This document shows, in pieces, positions 24,481 through 33,700 of a stretch of DNA of 42,358 nucleotides. Both the position numbers and the translations under genes were made by a program. Position 1 is the stretch's first letter; every line of letters starts with the position of its first letter. Where the stretch lies: NCBI GenBank assembly GCA_003505795.1, contig DNXT01000030.1:1-42358 (forward strand). Direction: 5' to 3'. The notes under the pieces were generated by a model. The model was not told the DNA's origin, did not search any database, and was given only the letters and a program-made list of their open reading frames with translations. The DNA is from Lysobacteraceae bacterium. GTDB lineage: Bacteria; Pseudomonadota; Gammaproteobacteria; Xanthomonadales; Xanthomonadaceae.

Positions 24481-25843
24481 CCCCATATCTACTTCCGCCA
24501 TCGCCAAACGACGCCTATTGGTACTGGCCGGCGTCGTGTTCGCCTGCGCTCTGGGCTCTCACTTGCTGTATGTATACCACTTCGCGGCGGCAATCCCGTT
24601 CTGGGACCAGTGGGATGCTGAGGGGAGGGGCTTGTTGCGCCCCTGGATCGAAGGAACACTGCGTCCGGCCGCGCTGTTCCAGCCCCACAACGAACACCGC
24701 ATCTTTCCCACGCGGCTGCTTACGTTGCTCGTTTTCGAACTAAATGGCGGCACTTGGAATAACCTCGCCGAAACCTACGTCAATGCGCTGCTCTACGGCT
24801 CGATCCCGGCGTTCATGGCTTATATGGTCGGCCGCGCCGACGGCACCAGGGGCACGCGCATCGTCGTACTCTGCACCATCCTCGTCTTCGCGCTTTTGCC
24901 ATATGGCTGGGAAAACACGCTGGTCGGATTCCAGAGCCAATTCTATTTCGTGCTCCTGTTCACATTGCCGGCTCTGGCCCTGCTGGCATTTCGTCCCGAG
25001 GGCCTGGGTGCACTGGTGCTCTCGCTGGTCCTGGTGGCCGCAAGCGCTTTGACGATGGCCTCCGGCTTGCTGGCCGGCCTTGCCGCGGCCGGAATTGTCG
25101 CGCTCAATCTCGTCAACCGACGAATTGTATGGGATCAGGCACTCTTGTCCTGGGTCCTGCTGGCGGCCGTGGCGGTGATTGCCTACTGGAAGATCCCCCA
25201 GATCGAGGGCCACCAGGTGCTCAAGGCATCATCGCTGCAGGAATTTGCACACGCCATGCTGGTGGCAATCGCTTGGCCAAGTGGCCGACTCTCGATACTC
25301 ACTCCACTTATCTGGGCGCCGGCCGTGCTCGGCATCGCTACGATGCTGTTCCGCAGGGCATCGGCCACCTCGATCGATTATTTCATGGCCGGTTGCGTCG
25401 GCTGGGCGATGTTGCAGTGCGCCGCGATCGCGCATGGCCGGGGCCACGAAATGCAGCAGGTGCCCTCTCGCTATAGCGACCTGCTGGTACCGGGCCTGAT
25501 CGCGAGCGTGTGGTTCGCCGGCCGCCTCTGGCAATGGGCGGGGAGTGGGAAAATGATTATCCCTGCACGGGCACTGGCCACGCTATCGATCACGGCGCTT
25601 GCAATTGCGCTCGTCGCCCGCGTTCCCACCGACATGGCCCAAATGCGCGAGCGCCACTACCTCAGCCTGATCCAGACGGAGAACGTATCGGCGTATCTAC
25701 GTGACGGCGACCCTCGGCATCTGCAACAGCCGCTCATGCACGTTCCCTACCCCGATGCGAATCGACTGCAAGGCTACCTGGACGACCCCATCCTTCGTAC
25801 GGTGCTCCCTTTCCCGGAAGCACGCGGCCTACGTCCCCAATAG
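24473..25843 (+). CDS. Multi-helix membrane protein, candidate GT-C glycosyltransferase
   Basis: This 456-residue protein has about ten hydrophobic helices. Just after the first helix comes IPFWDQWDAE (D45, D48) and then PHNEHRIFPTRLL (72-84). Acidic residues in the first extracytoplasmic loop are a GT-C hallmark, and the WDQW...HNEHR pattern is shared by uncharacterised proteins of polysaccharide loci. A conserved-looking polar loop with SRYSDLL lies in the C-terminal third. It is the last gene of the operon, overlapping gtrA by eight bases, in the position taken by the serotype-specific gtrC-type transferase in gtr modules. Function is inferred. Confidence 0.65.
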   Translation: MIDPISTSAIAKRRLLVLAGVVFACALGSHLLYVYHFAAAIPFWDQWDAEGRGLLRPWIEGTLRPAALFQPHNEHRIFPTRLLTLLVFELNGGTWNNLAETYVNALLYGSIPAFMAYMVGRADGTRGTRIVVLCTILVFALLPYGWENTLVGFQSQFYFVLLFTLPALALLAFRPEGLGALVLSLVLVAASALTMASGLLAGLAAAGIVALNLVNRRIVWDQALLSWVLLAAVAVIAYWKIPQIEGHQVLKASSLQEFAHAMLVAIAWPSGRLSILTPLIWAPAVLGIATMLFRRASATSIDYFMAGCVGWAMLQCAAIAHGRGHEMQQVPSRYSDLLVPGLIASVWFAGRLWQWAGSGKMIIPARALATLSITALAIALVARVPTDMAQMRERHYLSLIQTENVSAYLRDGDPRHLQQPLMHVPYPDANRLQGYLDDPILRTVLPFPEARGLRPQ

Positions 25844-25856
25844 TCCATACCACTTC

Positions 25857-25879
25857 GGTGCCGGCCTCGTGTCGGCACC
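25857..25879. terminator. Hairpin at the meeting point of the two operons
   Basis: GGTGCCG and CGGCACC form a perfect 7-bp stem with a 9-nt loop in the 48-bp gap between the convergent GT-C-like and methyltransferase genes. It begins 13 bp after the plus-strand stop. No T-run follows, so termination efficiency is uncertain. Confidence 0.45.
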
Positions 25880-25891
25880 AGCCCAACGATG

Positions 25892-26878
25892 CTAGCGATA
25901 CGAACGTCCTTCGGCGCATCCGAAAAGACGATAGTGCTGCTCCGCATCGATGCCGGCTTCTCGTACATCTGGATTACGCATGTAATACGCTTCTGGATCG
26001 AAGTCTTCCGGCAAACCATTCGCGCCGATGGCCACTTCGCCGCGCCAACTTCCCACTCGCTGTGCCTGGCTGGCATGATCGTCGCGTTGCAACCGCACGA
26101 AGAATTCGTGCCCCAAGGTCTGCGTGCACTCGAGCAGGCATAATGAAAGCAGGCCGGTCTCCGACAATTCGGTACACAGGGCGCGAAAAGTCTCCGGGGT
26201 GAAGGTCCAGCAATGGACATCGAAGTACTGCTCGCTCTCCGCCGTCTTGCGAGCTATCTCGTATGCCTCGCGCGGGGTTCTGCTGCGGACTAAATCATCC
26301 GCTGGCGGATCGCTGTGCCAGCTTATCGCCCCCTTCCAGGAAACCTCGCGGCTGAGCGCATCGTATACTCTGCTAGGCGATGGCCTCCGACACTTCTGGA
26401 AGTACGCATCTAGACATTCGGCGATGGTCGTTGGTGTACGTATTGCGTCGAAGCAGCGGCGCATGTCTGGTACGGCGAGCGCCAGTACCCCTCGATCCTC
26501 AAGCACCTCATGAATATCGGCCAGCCAGCCGATAAAGTCGGGCACATGCTCGATAACATGCGAAGCGATCGCATAGGCCATGCGACGATCGCCGATGACC
26601 TGACGGAAGGTCTGGTCGGGCCCCACGACGAAATCGATCTCGGGGATGTCCGTTATCGAGACATCCTCATGTTTCTCGTATTTCCGACACAGGGCCTCGC
26701 GATCGAGGTGATCGATGTACATCACCTGGCTGCCGGCACGAGGCATCACCGGGCGATTTAAGGGCCCAAACTCGATCCCTGGACGATCAAGCGGCAGGCC
26801 AGCCCTTAAGATTTGACCACGATCCATGCTCTTCGCCCCGCTGTCGCCGAATATCGACGATCTGGCGATCGTCCGCAT
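25892..26878 (-). CDS. SAM-dependent methyltransferase with a C-terminal NPDV-type repeat
   Basis: This 328-residue protein has a class I methyltransferase domain at about 30-200: PGIEFGPLNRP and YIDHLD (motif I region), then SHVIEHVPDFIGWLADIHEVLEDRGVL. This subgroup is common in polysaccharide loci, where it methylates sugars or glycan ends. The last 36 residues (FDPEAYY..NPDV to HYRLFGCAEGR) are a repeat also found twice at the N-terminus of the giant glycosyltransferase at 30736-34374. The start is uncertain: ATG 26878 is the first; ATG 26827 would remove 17 residues. Last gene of the minus-strand operon. Confidence 0.8.
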   Translation of the reverse strand: MRTIARSSIFGDSGAKSMDRGQILRAGLPLDRPGIEFGPLNRPVMPRAGSQVMYIDHLDREALCRKYEKHEDVSITDIPEIDFVVGPDQTFRQVIGDRRMAYAIASHVIEHVPDFIGWLADIHEVLEDRGVLALAVPDMRRCFDAIRTPTTIAECLDAYFQKCRRPSPSRVYDALSREVSWKGAISWHSDPPADDLVRSRTPREAYEIARKTAESEQYFDVHCWTFTPETFRALCTELSETGLLSLCLLECTQTLGHEFFVRLQRDDHASQAQRVGSWRGEVAIGANGLPEDFDPEAYYMRNPDVREAGIDAEQHYRLFGCAEGRSYR

Positions 26879-26908
26879 TATGACGCCGTTGGCCTTCTGA
26901 CGATCGTG

Positions 26909-29188
26909 TCAATCGTGGACCCTGGACGGGAAGGCCAGCTCGAACGGCGCATCGAGTGATAGATTCGGGTTATAGGTCGGATCCCGTTCCAACGATTGCC
27001 CCCATCGATCAAGCATGAACTTCACCTCTCCGTTGAAGCGGGCCATCTTCTCGGGCGTGTCCTCGTAACCACGCGAAGCCGATTCGTGATGATACAACTC
27101 GGCATGTGGCGTCCATACCCCGCGATATCCTGCTTGCGCAACGCGTAGACAGAAATCGACATCGTTGAAGGCGACCCGCAGCGAAGGGTCAAGTCCCCCT
27201 ACTTCCTCGAAGACTGCCCTGCGCACAAGCAGGCAAGCTGCAGTGACGACCTGCATGTTCTGGGCAAGGCGCGCCCGCCCCATGCTGCCATGATGGCCCC
27301 GCGGTTGTCGATGGTAGATATGCCCAGCAACGCCACCGATGCCTGCGATCACCCCCGCATGCTGGATGGTGTCGTCCGGGTAGTAGAGCATTGCACCAAC
27401 GATACCGACTTCGGGACGACAGGCATGCGAAACCATCTCGGTCAGCCAGTCCGCCGTAATCACTTCTATGTCATTGTTGATCAGCCCGATTATCTCGCCC
27501 GATGCGTGGCGTACGGCGAAATTATTTATCTCCGAGTAATTGAATTCGTGATCGTAATCCAGAATTCGTACATTCGGGATCGCGGCGAGCTCGCGAAAGT
27601 ACTCCAGCGTCGCCGGTTCGCCGGACTGATTGTTCACCACCAGTATCTCGAAGTCCGCATAATCGGTCCGCTCGAGGATACTGCCGACAGACATGCGCAG
27701 AAGCTCTGCGCGATCACGCGTCGGGATCACCAGGCTTACCTTGGGCGGGCGCGGCGGCAACTCACGCCGTATCCGGTAATAGCCGGAGGGCGTCAATTCG
27801 ACCGTGGCAGGCTGGCGCGTGCGCGCCAGGTGCTCCCTGATCGCGCGCAGGCCGGCATCCAGCGCATAGTTCTTGGCGCCGATCCCTCCCGCGGTAGACT
27901 GCGGGATCGCCCGCCAGTGGTAAAGCACCTGTGGCACGTGGCCGATCTGGGAAGCATCCAACCGCTCGGTGACCCGCAACACCGCGTCGTGGTCCTGGCT
28001 CCCCTCCAGTCCCTCACGAAAGCCACCGACCTCGCGCAACAGACGAGTTTCGAACACGCTCAGGTGGCAGCAGTAGTTCTGGCCAAGCAGCAGTTCTGGA
28101 TTCCAATCTGGCTTGAAGTACGGGTCATAGCGGCGACCATGCTCATCGATCTTGTCCTCGTCGCTATAGACGTACTTCCAATGAGGATTTTCGCGCAGCG
28201 AGCGAGCTATAACCGACAGTGCGTCGGGATGAAGTTCATCATCGTGGTCGAGCATAGCCACATATTCACCGTGCGCCAGTGCGAGCGCACTGTTGGTGGC
28301 GGCGGAGATATGTCCGTTTTTCTCACGATACACCACCTTGATTCGTGCGTCGCTCGCAGCCGCATCTCCCAAGAGGCGCCTGACGTGGGTCAGGCCGGAG
28401 CAATCATCGGCAATGCAAAGTTCCCAGTCCTGGTAGCGCTGCCGTTTGACGCTGTCGATCGCACGGGCCAGCCACTGCTCCGGTACGTCATACACGGGCA
28501 GCAATACCGAGATGAGTGGACCGCTGCGGACATTGCAGGGCTTTTGTTCGCGCCAGCGCTGGTCGAGTTCCACCCAATGCTGGTACGGGTCCGAGATCCC
28601 TTCAGTAGATTGCCGCCCCCCATACTCACGATACAGCGCATCACCGAGGCGCCTCGCCCCGCGCGGAGCGTAGATGAGCAGAAGCCGCCCCCACCACCTC
28701 AATCGCCGGGCCAAGCCAATCCCAGGATCAAGCAGCATCCTGCGCATCGCTTCGGCACGCCCGATACGCCGCAGACCTGCATCGGCAAAACGGAAGGCGC
28801 GAACACCTTCGATACTGATCCGGACATGGGTAGTTGGGTGGGCGAGGCGCAGCACACACTGATAACAATCACCCTGCCGCCGCAGCATCACCGTCTCGCC
28901 CAGGCCCTTGAAATCGGCATACACCGGGGCCGCCCTGGCGATGGATTCGGCGCCGCTGTCCGATGAAAGCTGGAACGACAGCTGGTACCAACCTCCATTG
29001 AGCCGCCCTTGCCGCAAAGACAACCGCATTCGAGGATGCCGACCGGTGGCGACCCAGGCATTCAGACCGCTGGTCTGAAACTCAAGATCCTGAAGCGGCT
29101 GGACGTCAAGCGCATCGAAGCGGGCTGGTGACAAGTCAATTCTTCCTCGCCGCCCAAGGAAAAGAGGCGGCCGCCAAGAGTATTTCAC
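26909..29188 (-). CDS. Tandem GT2 glycosyltransferase
   Basis: This 759-residue protein has two GT2 domains. Residues 1-200 are a beta-rich region of unknown role. The first GT2 starts at about 224 (PLISVLLPVYD) with DHDDE at 314-318. The second starts at about 482 (PKVSLVIPTRDR) with NND at 571-573, followed by a GGLD...NDVDFCLR acceptor region. The second domain resembles WbbL-type rhamnosyltransferases, which would fit the dTDP-rhamnose supply; this is inference. The start is GTG 29188 (AAGGG about ten bases upstream); there is no earlier credible ATG. It probably adds two successive sugars to the O-chain or adaptor region on the cytoplasmic side. Confidence 0.88.
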   Translation of the reverse strand: MKYSWRPPLFLGRRGRIDLSPARFDALDVQPLQDLEFQTSGLNAWVATGRHPRMRLSLRQGRLNGGWYQLSFQLSSDSGAESIARAAPVYADFKGLGETVMLRRQGDCYQCVLRLAHPTTHVRISIEGVRAFRFADAGLRRIGRAEAMRRMLLDPGIGLARRLRWWGRLLLIYAPRGARRLGDALYREYGGRQSTEGISDPYQHWVELDQRWREQKPCNVRSGPLISVLLPVYDVPEQWLARAIDSVKRQRYQDWELCIADDCSGLTHVRRLLGDAAASDARIKVVYREKNGHISAATNSALALAHGEYVAMLDHDDELHPDALSVIARSLRENPHWKYVYSDEDKIDEHGRRYDPYFKPDWNPELLLGQNYCCHLSVFETRLLREVGGFREGLEGSQDHDAVLRVTERLDASQIGHVPQVLYHWRAIPQSTAGGIGAKNYALDAGLRAIREHLARTRQPATVELTPSGYYRIRRELPPRPPKVSLVIPTRDRAELLRMSVGSILERTDYADFEILVVNNQSGEPATLEYFRELAAIPNVRILDYDHEFNYSEINNFAVRHASGEIIGLINNDIEVITADWLTEMVSHACRPEVGIVGAMLYYPDDTIQHAGVIAGIGGVAGHIYHRQPRGHHGSMGRARLAQNMQVVTAACLLVRRAVFEEVGGLDPSLRVAFNDVDFCLRVAQAGYRGVWTPHAELYHHESASRGYEDTPEKMARFNGEVKFMLDRWGQSLERDPTYNPNLSLDAPFELAFPSRVHD

Positions 29189-29244
29189 AACGGACGGCCC
29201 TTATCCAAGCGCGCTGCACGTGCTATCGGCTCAAATTCTGAGCA

Positions 29245-29793
29245 CTATTCGGCCTTGCCGAAACTCATCACGAACCAGTCGCAGCTCACCGAGCCATCGC
29301 TGTTGCCAACCTCGATGCGGAGGCTCTTGGCTCCATTCAGGGTGAGCTGGATGGTATCGGCAGTGTTCCGGTTGACGTCCAGTGGTGCGCCCAGCGGCTT
29401 GCCGTCCACCTGCACTCCCACGACGACCGTGCCCGCCTTGGGATTGTCAATGCACGCCGGGCTGAGTTTCTTGATGGTGGGATACATCTCCAGCGTCTTT
29501 AGTCCACTGACATCGATCTGGACCCATGACGACTCAGTGCGCCCCGGGTGAATGCCAAGACGATGGCTCTCGTCAAAGGCAATGCTGCCCAGGCTCTCCT
29601 GCTTGGCCTTTATCCGAGGCGAGATCACGGCCTCTCCCTGTGCGAGCAAGGCCTGGCTCAACGCCCCGGCAACGGGCACGACCTGAATCTGGGCCGTCGA
29701 TGACTCAGCGGGTGCAGAAGTCTGCTTATCCCCGCAACCGACCAACGCCATGGCGGCCGCCACGGTCAGCAATACGAAACTTTTGTTCATCAT
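29245..29793 (-). CDS. Predicted lipoprotein inside the O-antigen operon
   Basis: This 182-residue protein has a signal peptide and lipobox (ALVGC at about 17-21), so it should be lipidated and held in the inner or outer membrane. After a Ser/Ala-rich linker, the rest (about 60-182) looks like a compact beta domain with segments SSWVQIDVSGL, VVVGVQVDGKPLG, LNGAKSLRIEVG and CDWFVMSFG. This pattern suggests an NPCBM/F5-8-type sugar-binding fold, but I cannot confirm it. Its neighbours on both sides are cytoplasmic glycan enzymes, so a periplasmic protein here is odd. GAAGAG precedes the start; tandem ATGs at 29793 and 29790. Confidence 0.7.
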   Translation of the reverse strand: MMNKSFVLLTVAAAMALVGCGDKQTSAPAESSTAQIQVVPVAGALSQALLAQGEAVISPRIKAKQESLGSIAFDESHRLGIHPGRTESSWVQIDVSGLKTLEMYPTIKKLSPACIDNPKAGTVVVGVQVDGKPLGAPLDVNRNTADTIQLTLNGAKSLRIEVGNSDGSVSCDWFVMSFGKAE

Positions 29794-29830
29794 CCCGGTA
29801 TCTCTTCAATCGAAAAATAAAGAAATGGCC

Positions 29831-30736
29831 TCATTTTCCAAGCAAGGCCCACATTTGCCCCAAACCACGGTCCAGATCAATCCTAGGATGCCAGCCAACC
29901 GCATCATGCAGCTTCCCACTATCGAGTGCCACGGCCGGCACATCAAAGCTTCTCGCATCCTCGTAAATTATCTCGCAACGGGCACCGGAAATACGCATGA
30001 TCCGATCAATGAGCTCATTGAGGCTCACCCCGCCCCCCGAGCCCACATTATACTGTCCAGCGTCAAGCACCGGGGCATGACAGACCGCGATAAATGCATC
30101 GGCAACGTCGTCCACGTGCAGATAATCCCGCACCACCGAGCCATCACCCCACACGTGTATGGCTTGCCCTTGTGAAATGAGATGCATGAACTGGGCGATA
30201 GCCCCTACACCTGCGCCACGGAACTGATTAGGACCATACGGATTTGCGATCCGCAGGCTCACTGTTCGGACGCCACTCTGGCGCCCCAATATCTCCAAGT
30301 ATCGCTCCAATGCGAGCTTGGAGACACCGTAAGCACTGAGTGGATGTGTGGGATGAGTCTCGCGGATCGGCAAAACGGTCGCCTTGCCGTATACGGTCCC
30401 CCCACTTGAGGCAAACACGACCTGAGGTACGCCCGCCTCGGCAGCGTCCTCCATGATACGTAATGAAGGCGCGATGTTCGCCTCGGCATCGTAGCTCAGA
30501 CTGCCCATCGACGTGGCAGGCAACGTCGCGCTGCTTAGATAGATCAATGCGTCGATGCCCGAATAGTCGATCCGGCCAGCCCCCAGGTCGACGCAGGTAT
30601 AGCGCCTGATCTCTTCGCCGCTACGAGCGAGGCGGCTGGCGCGGTCGGCGATTACGACTTCGTCGCCCAAGCTCCGCAGCCGCTCTGCGACGCTTGTGCC
30701 GATGAAACCGGCGCCCCCGTGGATCATCACCCGCAT
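29831..30736 (-). CDS. NAD-dependent nucleotide-sugar epimerase/dehydratase (GalE-like)
   Basis: This 301-residue extended SDR has the NAD loop GGAGFIG near the N-terminus, FASSGGTVYG with Ser, and YGVSK with the catalytic Tyr-Lys. RDYLHVDDVADA and NVGSGGGVSLNELI are typical of UDP-sugar 4-epimerases and related enzymes. It is likely to supply a UDP-sugar for the O-chain; which sugar cannot be told. Its ATG overlaps the stop of the giant glycosyltransferase by one base (TAATG). Confidence 0.82.
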   Translation of the reverse strand: MRVMIHGGAGFIGTSVAERLRSLGDEVVIADRASRLARSGEEIRRYTCVDLGAGRIDYSGIDALIYLSSATLPATSMGSLSYDAEANIAPSLRIMEDAAEAGVPQVVFASSGGTVYGKATVLPIRETHPTHPLSAYGVSKLALERYLEILGRQSGVRTVSLRIANPYGPNQFRGAGVGAIAQFMHLISQGQAIHVWGDGSVVRDYLHVDDVADAFIAVCHAPVLDAGQYNVGSGGGVSLNELIDRIMRISGARCEIIYEDARSFDVPAVALDSGKLHDAVGWHPRIDLDRGLGQMWALLGK

Positions 30737-33700
30737 TAGCCGTCGATTCCTTGCAGGTCCGCACTCAGTGGCACACCATAGAAAAAATGGACGGCGCGGG
30801 TATCGAAGCGAGACGCATCGCTGACCAGCGTGATCCGTGTAACCAGGCCAGTACTCGCCCTGACACCGTCCACCAACGCGCGAACGAAGGGTGTCTCGAC
30901 ATCAGCCAGGAGTAACGCACCGCCGCCCAGTATATGGCGCTCGAGCAGACGCACCGCTTCCGGGGCGTCACCCACCGGATCTTGCCATTCGACATGGTCG
31001 GCGATCAGCAAGCTGCCAGACTCCGCTGCTTTAAGCATGGGGCAGAGGCTGTCGGCAGCCCCCAGCATGGACAACTGCTGCCGCGGACACACGATCGACA
31101 TGGCACGCGCAAGTGCATCGGTCTTCACTACTCCCACGACCTTCGGGCGTGTCTGCAGGAAACCGGACTGACTCAGGACACGATAGGCCGTGCGATCGAA
31201 ACTGGAGGCCAGACATTGCGGACACGCTTCGCCGCTGTCGGCATTCGACCGTACAAAGCTGGAGCCGTGCCAACCACACAAATTGCAGTGCCGATGTTTC
31301 CTGCCCACAATCCCATCCAGAATCGGCACGTCCGCCTTCGAAGACGGATGTACGACAAAGGTGTGCTCGTCGACCAGGCTGCGGAGTTGCGGAAGCGTCT
31401 TGACCGTGACCGCGGCCACCCCCGAGATATCGATCAGCCTACATCCCTTGCTCTGCAAATAGTAGCTGTACTCGACATCCATGCCATTGTGGACCACTAC
31501 GTCGCTGAAACCGCCATGCGCTTCGTAAGCACTTCTGCGCAGTATGAAAATGCCGCCCTGCACATGCTTGAAACCCGCCTCCGGATATTGGCGCGCATAC
31601 TCCTGTGATCGCCACGAGGCGAACGAGGGATAGCCCGTCAACTGGCCGAGTTTGCGGTAACCCGGAAGCTCGACGAGATAACCGCCCAGAGCTGCATCTG
31701 GATCGGCATCCATGGCGCGAACCATCTGCAGTTCCCAACCGTGGCGAAGAATGAATCCCTCCTTGCTGCAGAGATAGATGGCGTACTCTGACTGGCCGGC
31801 AGCAATTGCCTTGTTGGAGGCGGGGCCACAGAAGAGATTTTCCTCCAACTCCACGAAGTGGAAGTTCGGAAGCGCACCGAATTCCCGCCGCAGTGCATCC
31901 TTGAACGAAACGCTGCTGTTGTTGTCGGCCACATAGACATTGAAGTCCATTACCGTGAAACGGTATATGCGCCGGATGATCTCGATCGTATCCTGGACAT
32001 TCTCGTAGCCGGGCACGTCGAAGGTCACAAGGAAGATGTCGATAGGGCGCCGGCGCCAGCGCGCCAGCAATGCATCGACAGTCCGTCCCAAACCTGCATA
32101 GCCGTGCGCGCGCCGGATCGCCAGTTCGGACATCGAGCGGATCTCGCTCTCACCGGCATCCAGCGAACGCCGCAAGGCCGCAACTAGCGAATCAACGTCG
32201 CCAGGCTGGCAGAGGTAACCGGTGACTCCGTCCACGACCAGGTCGGGCGTGTTGGCGATATCGCTAGTCACTACCGGCAGGCCGAGCGCCATCGTCTCGA
32301 GCAATACGGTGGGGAGACCATCCAGGTCGCCATTGGCTGCGCGCACGCAAGGAAGCGCGAACACATCTGCAGCCTCATAGGCGGCCAGCAATTGCTCCCG
32401 GGCGTTCAACGGCTCGCCGATGGTGAAATTCACCAGTCCGAGTTCCGCAATTAGCTTTTCGTACTGCGTTCTCAGGGGCCCATAGCCATGCACAATGAAC
32501 TCGGCATCCGGAATACGGGCAGCAGCTTGGATCAGGTACTCAATGCCTTTCTTCTCGATGAATCGGGCCACGCAGAGAACCCGCTTCCCGCGCTGGTCGC
32601 CACGAGGGAGAGGCGCTGCCGGAAGGTCCACGCTCTGCCGCTCCAATATCAGCTTGTGCGACGGCACGCCGCATTCGAGCAGGAGATCGCGATGGAACGA
32701 GCCAAGCGTCACCACGCCCAGGCAAAGTTCCGACGAAGCCATCTCGCCAACGCGATTGCGCTTGATGTTCTCGTAATGGGCCACATCCACGCCCCCGGCC
32801 ATCAGAGTGAAGGGCACGCCGAGCTGCTCGGCCACCGGCCAAGTCATCAGAGTAGCGGCCGGGTACACGAACGGGGAATGCAGGCAGGTACGCTGGTGCG
32901 CCTTGCATAGGGCCAAAAGCTCATCTTCGCCCGCCACCTGATACGCATCGACGGGGAAATTGACGTCAGCTGGCTGATCGGCCCACACCCGGTAATAGAC
33001 CTTCACGTCGAAGCCGCGCTCGCACAGGGAGCGAATCTCGGTCAGCACGAAGGTCTGAGACAAGGCAGGCCAATCCCATAGCACATAGCCGATGCGCAGC
33101 GGATCGCTACTAGGGATCACCTCGACCTCCTCCAACAGTGCCTCGACGACAGCAGGCACAAAGCGTCGCTGCATCGCCCCCTCGGCCATCGGACGGATCG
33201 CCAGGCGGCGCGTCTCATCAGCATCGAAGCCCTCGTGCTTTGCACGTATCCGTTGCATCGCATCGTCGAGCTGTTGCTTGGATGCGTATTCGGACAGTGT
33301 GATCCGGTCTAGCTTCGGGTAATCGTCGTAGTGCACGCCGATGAACGGGGCGAACGCAGCACGACAACGGCGCGTGTAACGCAAAATGAGATCCCAATCG
33401 ACCAAGCGGGTCAACGACTGGTCGAATGTCCCGTGCTTCTCGATCAGATCAGTGCGATGCGCAAAGCAGTTCATGTCCACGTAATTCTGCTTCAGACACG
33501 CCGACCACTCGAAATCGTCGCCACGCGTATACGGGCGTTTGCCGGCGCCCGGGAAGCAGAGCGCAGCAGAGTACGCCGCATCCAAACCACCGAACTCCAT
33601 GAACACCAGCATCGTGCGTACAAAGTCGGGCAACCAGGTATTGTCCGTATCCAAGTAGAACGTGTATTCGCCGTCGCACTTTGCCAATGCAGCATTGCGC

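Noticed and set aside
24076..25843. Classical prophage-type gtrABC serotype-conversion operon
   Set aside because: No gtrB, integrase or attachment site is present, and the lipid-linked donor is apparently made by the UbiA/DprE genes.
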